DNA of 64,000 nt from CAVWSM01 sp963798505 (lineage in GTDB: Bacteria > Actinomycetota > Actinomycetes > Jiangellales > Jiangellaceae): contig CAWCTX010000019.1 of NCBI GenBank assembly GCA_963798505.1, positions 62,001 to 126,000 on the forward strand, written 5' to 3'. The translations under genes and the position numbers were made by a program. Positions 1 to 9,175 of the stretch are shown in pieces; the first letter of the stretch is position 1, and the number at the start of each line of letters is the position of its first letter. The notes under the pieces were generated by a model. The model did not search any database. It was given only the letters and a program-made list of their open reading frames with translations, and was not told where the DNA came from.

Positions 1-1
1 C

Positions 2-178
2 GCCGACGATGCCGGCCTGCCAAGCGACCCCGAGTTCCGGAGAACACTGCGGTCCTACATGGAGTGGGCGGTGCAGCAGGTCCTTGCCGTCTCACCGGCC
101 GGGTCCGAGGTGCCGCCTGACCTGCCGGTGCCACGGTGGTCGTGGGACGGACTGGAGAAACCTGCCACGGCCCGATGA
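2..178 (+). CDS. Group II truncated haemoglobin, C-terminal part
   Basis: Only the last 58 codons are inside the window; the start lies upstream. The visible end reads as the tail of a trHbO-type globin: an AGLPSDPEFR segment followed by a helix with YMEWAV, then a proline-rich end with VPRWSWDG. The haem-binding helices are outside the window, so function rests on the tail only. Known members bind O2/NO through haem in the cytoplasm. It is followed after about 60 bases by a DHFR-like gene on the same strand. Confidence 0.6.
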   Translation, partial: ADDAGLPSDPEFRRTLRSYMEWAVQQVLAVSPAGSEVPPDLPVPRWSWDGLEKPATAR

Positions 179-242
179 GTTTGCGGTTCCGCGTGTCTCT
201 GATCCGGTAACGCCAACAACGGCACACCGGAAGGACACAGAG

Positions 243-834
243 ATGCGCACGCTCGTCGTCTGCAACATCATCTCCCTCGACGGCTACTTCGAGGGGCCGG
301 GCAACGACGTCTATGCCATGCCGTTCGACGACGGCTTCTCCGACTACAACGCAGAGCGGCTGCGCGCGGCTGACACGGTGCTGCTCGGCCGAAGGTCGTA
401 CGAGGGGTTCAAGGGCTATTGGCCGTCGATCGCCGAGAATCCCAATGACGCGCCGGTGGAGCGCGAGATCTCCCGGCTGATGAACACTCTCGACAAGGTG
501 GTCATTTCCGACAGTTTGACCTCCAGAGCAGACGGAGCCCTGGCACAACACCCGCATCATCAAGCGCGCCGACGCGCATGACGCAGATCGGCGAGCTCAA
601 GCGGGGCCAGGCCGCGACATTCTCGTGTTCGGCAGCCACGTCCTGTGGAACGACCTGCTGGAGCACGGTCTCGTCGACGAGCTGCATATTCAGATCGGCG
701 CCGGTGTGCTGGGCGCCGGCACTCCCGCGTTCGAGAAGCGGCCGCCGGTCTCGCTCAAGCTGATCGACACCCGCACCTGGGAAGGCTCCAGCCTGCTCGT
801 CGCCAGGTACGCCGTGGAGCATGCAGCGATCTAA
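243..834 (+). CDS. Dihydrofolate reductase family protein (RibD C-terminal-like), frame broken
   Basis: The start ATG at 243 follows a GGAAGGACACAG ribosome-binding region. The N-terminal half begins MRTLVVCNIISLDGYFEG, the beta-strand and loop of the DHFR/RibD_C fold. The C-terminal half (ILVFGSHVLWNDLLE, then LVDELHIQIGAGVLGAGTPAF) continues in another frame. I infer an extra A near 525 and a compensating pair of indels near 583 and 605. Repaired length is about 196 residues, normal for this family of NADPH-dependent reductases, whose substrates are mostly unknown. The stop at 832-834 overlaps the stop of the convergent DUF1801 gene. Confidence 0.75.
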
Positions 835-1203
835 GCCTCGTCCTGCTGCCTGACCCGCTCGGCGAGGATCTTCTGCACGAGCGGTGTCGGCAACGGGTTG
901 TCCGGGCTGAAGTGGATGGTGGCGCCGGAGACCTTGTGCGTCTGCGTGATCTCCGCCTTCATGGCCTTCGCAAGCTCCGGGCTCATCGTGAAGAACGACA
1001 AGCGCTCCGGGTGCGCATTGAAGCCGATCAGGTCGCCGTTGCGGGCGAAGATCACAGCTCCGCCGTACGAGATGCGCTCGCGGACGCCGGGCACCGTCGA
1101 CTTGACGAGCTGTCGCAGCTGCCTCCAACGCCTGACGCTCGTCCGGCGGCAAGCCTGCGAGGTACTGGTCAACGGCTTCTGGGTCGTCCGGGGTCTTCGC
1201 CAT
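831..1203 (-). CDS. DUF1801 (YdhG-like) protein, one frameshift
   Basis: Two overlapping frames together give a complete DUF1801 protein of about 124 residues. The N-terminus, MAKTPDDPEAVDQYLAGLPP, is in one frame. The core, VRERISYGGAVIFARNGDLIGFNAHPERLSFF, is in another, with one indel near 1120. The SYG and IGFNAHPERLSFF segments are typical of the family; the best-known relative, Bacillus YdhG, has been linked to frataxin-like iron handling, but that role cannot be assumed here. It is divergent from the AraC regulator, with start codons nearly touching. Confidence 0.7.
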
Positions 1204-1206
1204 GCC

Positions 1207-2052
1207 ATGGAAGATCGGCCAGGTCCGGTGGCGTTGTCAACGTTCGTGGGCACATCGCAGGGTGCAACGGCGACGCGGGTGAGTGGCTCGCCGCACCCTG
1301 CGCTGCGGCCCTACCTGGCGCACGACTACGTCGGCATCACCGAGGCCACCGATCAGGAGCGCGGACTGCTGCTGCCGGCGACTACCTCGGTGCTCATGAT
1401 CGTCAAGATCCAGGACTCGCCGCTGCGCCCGCCCGCGTTCGTCAACGGCGTGCACGGCTCCTTCTCGGTCATCGACGGCGCCTGCTCCCCGTCGTACCTC
1501 GAGGTGCGCCTCTCCCCGCTCGGCGCCTTCGGCCTGCTCGGGCTGCCCATGGACGAGCTCAACGACAAGATCGTCGATCTCAAGGACATCCTCGGCGCCG
1601 ACGGCCGGTTGCTGGGGGACACAACCCGCGACGCGCCGACCTGGGCCCGGCGCTTCCAGGTCCTCGACGGGTTCCTGCTGGGCCGGCTGGCCCAGGCGCG
1701 GCTTCCGGCACCTGAGGTGGTCACGGCCTGGGCGCGCCTCGAGGCCTCCGCCGGAGCGGTCCCGATCGGCCGGATCGCCAAGGACGTGGGCTGGAGCCAC
1801 AAGCACCTGATCACCCGCTTCCGGCAGCAGATCGGCCTGTCCCCCAAGACCGCCGCGCGCTTGCTGCGCTTCGAGCGCGTCTCGCGGCAGGTTACGGAAG
1901 ATCCGGGAGCGCCCTGGGCACAGGTCGCGGCTGACGCCGGCTACACCGACCAGGCCCACCTGGTCCGTGACTTCCGGCAGTTCACGGGGAGCGCGCCGAC
2001 CGCGTACCTAGCCCGCTCCGACGCCTCCGGCCGCGCGCCCGCGTACAGGTGA
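1207..2052 (+). CDS. AraC family transcriptional regulator
   Basis: A protein of about 281 residues with an N-terminal ligand/dimerisation region and a C-terminal AraC double helix-turn-helix. The first HTH is in IGRIAKDVGWSHKHLITRF; the second lies around WAQVAADAGYTDQAHLVRDF, followed by the usual FRQFTGSAPTAY end. The start is uncertain: ATG 1207 sits 3 bases from the divergent DUF1801 start, and GTG at 1228 or 1246 is equally possible; none has a clear RBS. The open frame extends further upstream but only antisense to DUF1801. A thioesterase gene follows after about 70 bases and may be co-regulated. Confidence 0.8.
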   Translation: MEDRPGPVALSTFVGTSQGATATRVSGSPHPALRPYLAHDYVGITEATDQERGLLLPATTSVLMIVKIQDSPLRPPAFVNGVHGSFSVIDGACSPSYLEVRLSPLGAFGLLGLPMDELNDKIVDLKDILGADGRLLGDTTRDAPTWARRFQVLDGFLLGRLAQARLPAPEVVTAWARLEASAGAVPIGRIAKDVGWSHKHLITRFRQQIGLSPKTAARLLRFERVSRQVTEDPGAPWAQVAADAGYTDQAHLVRDFRQFTGSAPTAYLARSDASGRAPAYR

Positions 2053-2125
2053 AGAACGTACAAGACCCACTCACGTCCGGCTCCTAGCGTCGATGGGGAA
2101 ATCACTCAACAAAGGAGCCACCCCC

Positions 2126-2576
2126 TTGTCCGTCACCACCAACCAGCGGTCCGGGCCATTCTGGGACGCCGTGGAGGGGCGAGTGCCCCTGCCCCGCGCG
2201 GCCGCGTCGCTGGGCTTCCAGTTCGTCAACGCGGATGTCGACAACGGCACGATCGAGGTCGCATTCGCGGGTACCGACGAGTTCACCAACCCGTTCGGCG
2301 AGGTGATGGGCGCGTTCCTCGCCGCCATGCTGTACGACACGCTCGGCCCGGCTCTCCTGGCGACTCTGAAGCCGACCCAGTTCATCACCACGCTGGACCT
2401 CAGCACCCGCTTCCTGCGGCCCGTCCGACCCGGGCGGATCGTCGGAAGGGGTCGCGTCGCCCATCGCGACGGCGATCTCGCCTTTCTCGAGGCGTCGCTG
2501 CATGGCCACCGAGGGGGAGACCATCGCGACTGGGACCGCCATCGCCAGGGTGATCGACTTGCCCCTGCCTGCGTGA
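2126..2576 (+). CDS. PaaI-type hotdog thioesterase, one frameshift
   Basis: The start TTG at 2126 is chosen because AAAGGAG lies 8-9 bases upstream; an in-frame ATG at 2093 has no RBS. The body carries the hotdog-fold pattern: VPLPRAAASLGFQFV, then the NPFGEVMGAFLAAMLYDTLGPAL helix with its upstream conserved Asn/Gly segment, and LDLSTRFLRPVRPGRIVGRGRV. After an indel near 2500 the frame giving EGETIATGTAIARVIDLPLPA ends at TGA 2574-2576. Repaired size is about 149 residues, the usual length. Such enzymes hydrolyse acyl-CoA thioesters in the cytoplasm; the substrate is unknown. Confidence 0.7.
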
Positions 2577-2625
2577 GCTGGCCCGCGTTCTCGCATCGCG
2601 GGGAAGGGCAATGCGCCCCGGTTAG

Positions 2626-3137
2626 TTGTCCACGCCATGCGCGGACCCGACGCACTGGCTCCCCGCGAAGCGCGTCCGTCGGGAACTGGGCAGCGCTCGG
2701 GCGGCGGTGCTGGCCTTTCTCTACGCCATCCCCAGCCTCTACTGGGCTCTGGGCGGCGAGGCGCTGCTGTCCACCGTTGGCGGCTCGCCCGAGGACATCG
2801 CGAGGGACGGCGGCGCGCCGGCCGCTCGCGCTCGGCCTGGCCAGCGCGGGGCTCAAGATCGCGGGAGGGTTCCTGGCCCTCGGGCTCGCCTTCCCGTCCA
2901 GACACGGGCTGCCCCAGCGCCTGCTCAGAGTGCTCGCAGCCGTCGCGAGCGTGGTGCTGGTGCTCTACGGCGGCGTTCTTGTCGTGGTCGGCGCACTCGT
3001 GCTCACCGACGTCATCGATCCCGGCACAGCCGTTGACCGCACGGCGCTGCGCTGGCACGTGTTCCTCTGGGATGCATGGTTTCTGATCTGGGGGCTGCTG
3101 CTCGGGCGCGCCGCGTACGTCCGCCAACCGTCGCTAA
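2626..3137 (+). CDS. DUF3995 membrane protein, frameshifted
   Basis: The N-terminal part, AAVLAFLYAIPSLYWALGG with LLSTVGG, is a good DUF3995 start. The remainder, with hydrophobic segments around LRVLAAVASVVLVLYGGVL and WHVFLWDAWFLIWGLLLGR, lies in the next frame after an indel near 2815. I place the end at TAA 3135-3137, which needs one more indel near 3120; otherwise the frame runs without stop into the sensor kinase. About four membrane segments. The start is uncertain (TTG 2626 or GTG 2707). Function unknown; probably in the plasma membrane. Confidence 0.55.
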
Positions 3138-3163
3138 CAGCTCCCGCTCGGAGGTGGCAGCCG

Positions 3164-4286
3164 TTGGAGACGTACGAGGCGCAGTGGTGGCGGGCGCTGG
3201 CGGTGTTCCGTGCCGTGTCATTGCTGTACGCGGCGGTGCTGTATCTGCGCGTCTTCGACGACTACCGTCACCCGGCCGGCGGGTGGCTGGTGCTGGCGGC
3301 CATGGCGGTCTGGACCGTCGTCACGATCGTCGCCTATCGCGACCCGCGGCTGCGTCGGTGGCCGCTGCTCACCCTTGATCTGTTGACCGCGGCCGCTGCA
3401 GTCGTGGTCACGCGCTGGCTCCAGGAGCCTGACTGGGTCGAGCGGGGCGCACAGACGCTGCCGGTGACATGGGTGGCGGCGCCGGTGATCGCCTGGGCCA
3501 TCGTGTACGGATGGCCGGCCGCGTTGCCCGCCGCTGCAGTCGTAGGCCTGGCCAACGTCCTTGAACGCGGCGCGGTCACGGACGCTTTGCTGCACAACAC
3601 CATGCTGGTGCTGCTCGCCGGCGCACTCGTGGGCTACGTCGCGGAGCGTGGCCGGCTGGCCGAGGCGCAGCTGGCCGCGGCGCTGGAGGTGCAGGCCGCG
3701 GCCCGCGAGCGCGACCGGCTGGCCCGGGCGGTGCACGACGGGACGCTGCAGGTCCTCAGCCTGGTCGCGCGGCGTGGCGACGAGCTCGACAGGGACGGCG
3801 CCGAGCTCGCTCGACTTGCCGGCGAGCAGGAGATCGCGCTGCGCACGCTGCTGTCCGGACGGCCGCTCGGCGAGGTCGACCCCGCGGGAATGCGCGACCT
3901 GACTGAGGCGGTCGCGCCAGCTGGCATCGTCGAAGGTGACCATCTCATCCTCCGCCGCGCCGGTGCTGCTACCGGCCGCTGACGTCCGGGAGCTGCTGGC
4001 CGCCGTCACCGCGACCCTAGACAACGTCCGGCGGCACGCCGGTCCCGACGCTCGAGCGTTCGTGCTGATCGAGGACGAGGGGGACACCGTCGTGGTGACC
4101 GTGCGGGACGACGGTGTCGGCCTCGCGCCCGGGCGGCTCGCTCAGGCCGAGCGGGAGGGCCGCATGGGAGTCGCCCGATCGGTCGTCGGCCGGGTGTCCG
4201 AGCTGGGTGGCACGACGATGATCGACGGCACTCCCGGTGCAGGCGTCGAGGTCGTACTCCGCATTCCGCGATCCCCGGCGTCGTAG
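3164..4286 (+). CDS. MacS-like sensor histidine kinase, one frameshift
   Basis: The start TTG at 3164 has GGAGG at 3150-3154. The N-terminal half holds about six membrane segments of the DUF5931 type. These are followed by a short coiled coil rich in Ala, Glu and Arg and an H-box of the HisKA_3 class, RLARAVHDGTLQVL, whose His is the expected phosphorylation site. After an indel near 3915 the ATPase domain continues with NVRRHAG (N-box) and VRDDGVGL (G-box). Repaired length is about 374 residues, normal for MacS-type kinases. The stop is 9 bases before the response regulator, so the two form a two-component pair at the membrane. The signal is unknown. Confidence 0.8.
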
Positions 4287-4295
4287 GGTCCACGC

Positions 4296-4976
4296 ATGTC
4301 CGGCACAGCGCACAGCGGTCGAGCCGAGATCAGCGTGGTGGTCGTCGACGATCACCCAATGTGGCGCGACGCGGTGGCGCGCGACCTCATCGACGCGGGC
4401 TTCACCGTCGTCGGCACTGCATCGTCCGGTGCGCAGGCGCTGCGCGTAACGGCGGCGACCAATCCACTGGTCGTGCTGCTCGACCTGCAGCTGCCGGACG
4501 CAACCGGAGCCGAGGTGACGCGGCGCCTGCGGGCGGACCGCGCCGAGACCCACCCGTACGTCCTCATGCTCTCGTCGAGCGGCGAGCAACGAGACGTCCT
4601 CGACGCGGTCAAGTGTGGCGCGACCGGATACCTGATGAAGACCGCAACCAAGTCCGAGCTGGTGGCCGCGGTCGAGGCAACGGCATCGGGTCGAGCGGTG
4701 TTCTCCCCCGGGCTCGCCGGTCTGGTGCTCGGCGAGTTCCGTCAACCAGCCGGCTCGCAGCCCGCGAACACCCTGACGGCCCGGGAGATCGACGTGCTGA
4801 GGCTCGTCGCCCTTGGTCGGTCGTACAAGCAGATCGCCGAGCAGCTCGTGGTCTCCCACCGAACGGTGCAGAACCACGTGCAGAACGTGCTCGGAAAGCT
4901 GCAGATGAACAACCGCGTGCAGCTCGCGAGGTACGCCGTCCAGCACGGCCTGGACGAGCCAACCGGTCGGAGTTGA
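4296..4976 (+). CDS. LuxR/NarL-type response regulator partnered with the MacS-like kinase
   Basis: A 226-residue protein. The receiver domain has the acidic pair D18-D19, the expected phosphoacceptor D63 in LLDLQLPD, and the conserved Lys in GYLMKTATKSEL. A linker leads to a C-terminal LuxR HTH, LTAREIDVLRLVALGRSYKQ followed by VSHRTVQNHVQNVLGKL. It lies immediately downstream of its probable kinase, both on the plus strand, so they are likely co-transcribed. Complete and unbroken. Regulated targets cannot be read from the sequence; the adjacent YiaA/B gene is a candidate. Confidence 0.9.
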   Translation: MSGTAHSGRAEISVVVVDDHPMWRDAVARDLIDAGFTVVGTASSGAQALRVTAATNPLVVLLDLQLPDATGAEVTRRLRADRAETHPYVLMLSSSGEQRDVLDAVKCGATGYLMKTATKSELVAAVEATASGRAVFSPGLAGLVLGEFRQPAGSQPANTLTAREIDVLRLVALGRSYKQIAEQLVVSHRTVQNHVQNVLGKLQMNNRVQLARYAVQHGLDEPTGRS

Positions 4977-5024
4977 GTATCCGTACTCATGCCTCGGCAT
5001 GCCCCGCCCAGCACGATTCTGAGC

Positions 5025-5312
5025 ATGTCGAACGCAACCAGCCCCAAGACCACCGCCGCCTTCTACGCCCAAGCCGCCATCTCGTTTGGTCTGGCCCTCG
5101 TCGCCGTCATCCTCGGCATCGCCTACCTGCCGGCCGACCCCTGGGTTCGCGCCTTCCTGTGCGTGAGCTGCCTCTACCTCGTCAACACCTGCTTCACCCT
5201 CGCCAAGGTCGTCCGTGACCAGCAGGAGACCACAGCCGTCGTGAGCCGGCTCGACCAGGCTCGCGTCGACAAGCTGCTCGCCGAGCACGACCCGTTCAAG
5301 AACGCGGTCTAG
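5025..5312 (+). CDS. YiaA/YiaB family inner membrane protein
   Basis: A 95-residue protein with two hydrophobic segments, AAISFGLALVAVILGIAYLP and VRAFLCVSCLYLVNTCFTLAKV, separated by a short DPW turn. This is the layout of the YiaAB two-helix domain. The C-terminal tail is charged and cytoplasmic-looking. ATG 5025 is preferred over ATG 4989 because it opens directly onto the conserved SPKTTAAF segment. Function unknown. It lies 48 bases after the response regulator, in a short region with two small inverted repeats. Confidence 0.7.
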   Translation: MSNATSPKTTAAFYAQAAISFGLALVAVILGIAYLPADPWVRAFLCVSCLYLVNTCFTLAKVVRDQQETTAVVSRLDQARVDKLLAEHDPFKNAV

Positions 5313-5348
5313 CGGGAACACTGCGCCCACAAGGTCGGCGTCGGGGTG

Positions 5349-5649
5349 CTACGGCACCTTGCCGCCGACCGGGCGCACCTCGATCTGCTCCGGCATCCCC
5401 TCGAGCAGCGGCACCGCCTCGTTGACGTACGGCCGCAGCTCGGGCTGCGCCCGCGCCGCTTCGTGCGCCTCCTTGGTCGTCCAGAGTCGGTCACCCAGAT
5501 CACGTTGGGGTCGTCGACCGACTCGCCGACGAGATAGACAGTGTAGTCGGGTTGTCGTCGAACAGCTTGCCCGACTCGAGCAGGATCTCGACCACTCGAT
5601 CTCGCTGGCCAGGCTTGGCGGTGAGCTTGTTGATGAGCGCGTACGTCAT
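5349..5649 (-). CDS. Antibiotic biosynthesis monooxygenase (ABM) domain protein, frames broken
   Basis: The start ATG at 5649 opens MTYALINKLTAKPGQRDRVV, the beginning of an ABM-like ferredoxin-fold domain. The repaired middle reads through VIWVTD in a second frame and the end reads EAVPLLEGMPEQIEVRPVGG in a third. Indels are inferred near 5548 and 5490. Repaired size is about 99 residues, right for a single ABM domain. Family members act as small oxygenases or haem/quinol-handling proteins; no substrate can be assigned. Divergent from the LLM oxidoreductase. Confidence 0.65.
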
Positions 5650-5691
5650 CCTCGACACGCTATGCGCGCGGAGTCGGAGGAGCATAGGCCC

Positions 5692-6553
5692 ATGCAGATC
5701 GGCATCGGCCTCCCCAGCACCACACTCGATGTCCCGGGGCGACTCCTGGTCGACTGGGCCAGGCGCGCCGATGAGCTTGGCTTCGCATCCCTGGCCACGA
5801 TCGACCGAATCGCCTACCCGAGCTATGACTCGCTTACCGCTCTGACGGCCGCGGCCGCGGTGACGGAGCGGATCGGCCTCTTCACCAACCTGCTGCTGGA
5901 GCCCGCGTATGACCCGGTGTTGTTGGCCAAGGTCACCGCCAGCCTCGATCAGGTGTCAGGTGGGCGGCTGACGCTCGGACTCGGGGTCGGCAATCGCATT
6001 GATGACTTTCAGCTCACCGGCCGCGGGTTCACGGATCGCGGCAAGCGGTTCGACGCCGATCTGGCTCTGCTGCACCGGGCTTGGGCGGGCGAACTGCTCG
6101 ACGGCAGCCCGTTCCCGGTGGCGCCGCCAACCATCGCCGGGCGGATCCCGCTGCTGTTCGGAGGCCAGCCGCAGTTGGCTGCGCCGCGAGCCGCCAAGTG
6201 GGGCGGCGGCTACACCATCGGGGGCGCCGCAGCCGGAGATGGCGGCCGGCGCGATCCAAGCGTTCAAGGACGGATGGCGCGAGGCCGGCGGGAGTGCGGA
6301 GCCGCGAATCGTCGCCCTGACCTACTTCTCCCTCGGTGAGGCGCACACCGAGGAGTCGCTGCAAAACTTGCGTACGTACTACGGGTTCCTCGGCGACTGG
6401 GCGGAGGCCATCGCGACCAGCGTGCCGCGCACGCCTCAGGAGGTGCGCGACCGGGTCGCAGCCTTCGAAATGGCAGGCGTGGACGAGCTCATTTTCGACC
6501 CGACAGTGGCCAACCTCGACCAGGTGAACCGACTCGCTGACGCAGTTCGCTAG
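5692..6553 (+). CDS. LLM class F420/FMN-dependent oxidoreductase, one frameshift
   Basis: The start ATG at 5692 has GTCGGAGGAG just upstream. The luciferase-like alpha/beta barrel is clear: MQIGIGLPSTTLD, then the GFASLATIDRI strand, the SLTALTAAAAVTERIGL helix, the DQVSGGRLTLGLGVG motif and the PLLFGGQ strand. An indel near 6230 moves the last third (EMAAGAIQAFKDGWREAGG to the stop at 6551-6553) to another frame. Repaired length is about 286 residues, typical. Actinobacterial members generally use reduced F420 or FMN; substrate unknown. Confidence 0.8.
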
Positions 6554-6576
6554 TGCCCCGTCGCGATGCGACCAGA

Positions 6577-7413
6577 TCACCGAGGCCGGCTTCCGGTCAC
6601 CACTGTGGCGGTGAGCTCGTTGGACGTCGCGATCCGCGGGGTAAGCCCGGTCTCGGCGATGGCAGTCGCGATGTGGGGCGCCTGGTCGTCGCTCGTCTCG
6701 ACGAGCAGCCGGCCTTTCGGTGCCAGCCAAGTGCTCGCCTCGGCGACGACGCTTTTGAGGACGTCGAGGCCCTCGGGGCCGCCGTCAAGGGACACTCTCG
6801 GCTCGTGCAGCCGAGCCTCTGGCGGCAACTGCCAGATCTCCGAGCTTGGCACGTACGGGGCGTTAGCGACCAGCAGATCGACGCGACCGCGCAGCGCTGC
6901 CGGCAGCGGCTCGAAAAGGTCGCCCTCGTAGACGTGGCCGGCGGGGCCAACGTTGCGGCGCGCACACCGCACCGCGACGGGGTCGATGTCGACCGCGTGC
7001 AGCTCGACGCTGTCGAGCATGGCCGCGAGCGCAACACCGACTGCGCCGGTGCCGCAGCAGAGGTCGACGACGATCGTCGGTTTGCCCGGACTGGCTGCTG
7101 CGGCCGCCACCGCGGCGGCCTGGCGAACGAGAAACTCGGTGCGGCGGCGCGGGACAAAGACCCCTGGTTCTACAGCGATTCGCAGCCCGCAGAACTCGGC
7201 CCAGCCAAGGACCTGCTCCAGCGGCACACCGGCCGTCCGCCGGTCCACCATGGCGGCAAGGTCGGCCGGAGCCTTGGCCGCGCCGATCAGCAGCCGAGCC
7301 TCGTCCTCAGCGAAGACGCAACCGGCGGCACGCAGTGACGTGACGATCTCGTGGTGAGTGGTGGGTGACGTCGACAACGGAACCTCCGGCATACCGGGGC
7401 GCTCTGTCGTCAC
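6577..7413 (-). CDS. PrmC-related protein N5-glutamine methyltransferase-like protein
   Basis: A complete 278-residue protein with an N-terminal helical domain and a class I SAM-methyltransferase domain. The SAM loop is VVDLCCGTGAVGVAL, the acidic strand end is HAVDIDPVAV, and the catalytic motif IV reads VANAPYVP in place of the NPPY of true PrmC. The later LPPEARLHEPRVSLDGG segment is shared with PrmC. Relatives of this subfamily are annotated as putative glutamine methyltransferases acting on proteins, but the NAPY variant leaves the target open. It runs convergent with the LLM gene (23-base gap). Confidence 0.8.
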   Translation of the reverse strand: MTTERPGMPEVPLSTSPTTHHEIVTSLRAAGCVFAEDEARLLIGAAKAPADLAAMVDRRTAGVPLEQVLGWAEFCGLRIAVEPGVFVPRRRTEFLVRQAAAVAAAAASPGKPTIVVDLCCGTGAVGVALAAMLDSVELHAVDIDPVAVRCARRNVGPAGHVYEGDLFEPLPAALRGRVDLLVANAPYVPSSEIWQLPPEARLHEPRVSLDGGPEGLDVLKSVVAEASTWLAPKGRLLVETSDDQAPHIATAIAETGLTPRIATSNELTATVVTGSRPR

Positions 7414-7479
7414 CTATGCAGGCGTTCGAGGCGAGAGCACCCAGCCTGATCTGGCGTTGATGGGTCTCACCTCCTCGGC

Positions 7480-7499
7480 GCGTTGCGTGGATGCAACGC
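7480..7499. terminator. Short hairpin between DUF222/HNH and PrmC-like genes
   Basis: Seven-bp perfect stem (GCGTTGC paired with GCAACGC) with loop GTGGAT, 25 bases after the DUF222/HNH stop and upstream of the next minus-strand gene. There is no T-run, as is usual in high-GC actinobacteria. A plausible terminator of the DUF222 transcript; weak on its own. Confidence 0.35.
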
Positions 7500-7524
7500 T
7501 ACCGGGTTCCGCGGACCGGCCCGG

Positions 7525-8985
7525 CTAGCCGGTGTCGTCGAAGTGGAGTTGTTGGGCGAGTCGGTGCGCTGTGTTGATGGTGTCGGGGAGTTGGTTGCGC
7601 ACCGGTCGTTGGTGGGGGTCGACCCATTTCGGGGGGATGACCCACGGGCAGGCCGTGTCGGCTGCGGAGGATCCACCGGCCGAGGTGGACCTCGGTGTGA
7701 TGCCTCGGGCAGACGAAGCACCAGATTCGGTAGGTCGGTCGGCCCGCCCAGCTGCCACGGCGACGATGTGGTGGGCGTCGCACCAGGCGGGCAGGGCGGT
7801 GCAGCCGGGGATCACGCAGCCACCGTCGCGGGCCGCGAGGGCGCGGCGCTGCGCCGGGGTGGCGAGGCGGCGGGCCCGGCCGTAGTCGAGGATCTGCCCG
7901 AACGCACCGACCGTGCACCGTTCCAGGACCGCGTCGCAGGACAACACGCCGAGCGCGAACGGCGACAGCGGCCCGGTCTGCTCACAGCTGGCCAACCCGA
8001 CCGGAAGCGACGCTGGCCGGCCGGCGCGATCGCGCCGGGCGACTCCTCGGGGCGCGGCGCTGCCGCCAGGAGGTCTCTGGTCGGCGGCGGGCCCGGCGTT
8101 GTCGTTGTGGTGGGCGGCGTTGTGGAGTTGGTCGGGGTTGGTGTGCACCACGACCCGGGGTGGCTCGCCGCCGCGTTGCCCGGCATTGGCCAGGGCGGCC
8201 TTGCCGATCAGCACGAAGGCGTCGGCATGGCGTTGCGCAGTCGTGCGGGTGTCGGTGACGTCAGGGTTTGTTGGCCGTGCTCGTCGACCCCACATGCGGC
8301 CGGCTCCGGGTCGGCGTAGTGGTGTAGGGCGGCGCTGAACCAGGCCGAGCCGATCTGGTCGAGCAGGAACCGCCCGGCCAGCATCCCGGTGGCGTCCTCG
8401 GCCTTGGTCAGGGATCGGCGGTCGTGCGCGTTGGGGTCGAAGGAGCGTGACCCGTCGGGGTCGAGCACCTCCAAGAGTTGTTTGGCGAGGATCTCGAAGT
8501 CGCCGGGCGCGAACTGTTCGGCGTGCCCGGTCAGGAACCGCGCGACCGTGCCGCGCTGCTCGTCCTTCAGATGCGCGGGGATCCGGCCCAGGCAGCGGGC
8601 CGCCACATCCACATGCTCGCGGCAGACCCGACCGTCGGCCAGCGCCTGGCCCAGCTCGGTCAGGTCGCCGTCGGGGCCGATCGCCCGCGCCGCGGTGACG
8701 TCACGCACCGAGCCGTTCTGCCGGTGCCGCAGCCGCAGCCACTCCGCGGTCGACCGGGCGCCGGTGTCGGTGGCCACCTTGCGGGTGTCGACCTCACCCA
8801 ACAGCCGCAGGTAGGCCGCCTCGGTCGCGCGGCGCAACCGCAGGATGTCGTCGAAGGAGTCGACCAGCAGCGAGGTGCCGAGCACCGACGGGTCGGCGTC
8901 GCGCAGCTCGGCCAGGCCCTTGTCGATGAGCGGCCAGCGCGGACTCCACCGCGGTGACCGCGGGTGGAGTCGACGTGGCTTCCAT
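7525..8985 (-). CDS. DUF222 / HNH endonuclease (13E12 repeat family), several frameshifts
   Basis: Pieces in three frames assemble to about 486 residues. The start is MEATSTPPAVTAVESALAA at 8985. DUF222 follows (LVDSFDDILRLRRATEAAYL to DQIGSAWFSAALHHYADP), then the C-terminal HNH nuclease: LAARDGGCVIPGCTALPAWC, DAHHIV, CPRHHTEVH. The CxxC and HH pattern of the ββα-metal fold is intact once frames are joined. I infer indels near 8930, 8255, 7730 and 7650. The family is abundant in actinobacteria and is often associated with damage-regulated or mobile loci; its role is unsettled. The start is probably leaderless (TAGGTT seven bases before ATG). Confidence 0.8.
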
Positions 8986-9175
8986 ACCTTCGAACCTACA
9001 AGGGGGGTCGGACAGAACTCGCCACCCGCAAGGACCCGGATTCCCTTATCCCACAAGGCATTCCGGCCACTTGCTTATCCACAAGCGACACCCGTGCCGG
9101 CCCACTGTCCACAGAACCGCCCAACCACCTTGACCTTCGTTGTCGACATAAGCACACGCCGCCCCACGGCTTCGC

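Noticed and set aside
2093..3982. Apparent thioesterase-DUF3995-kinase fusion of 629 codons
   Set aside because: Three unrelated domains linked by out-of-frame sequence; separate starts with RBS at 2126 and 3164 explain the region better.
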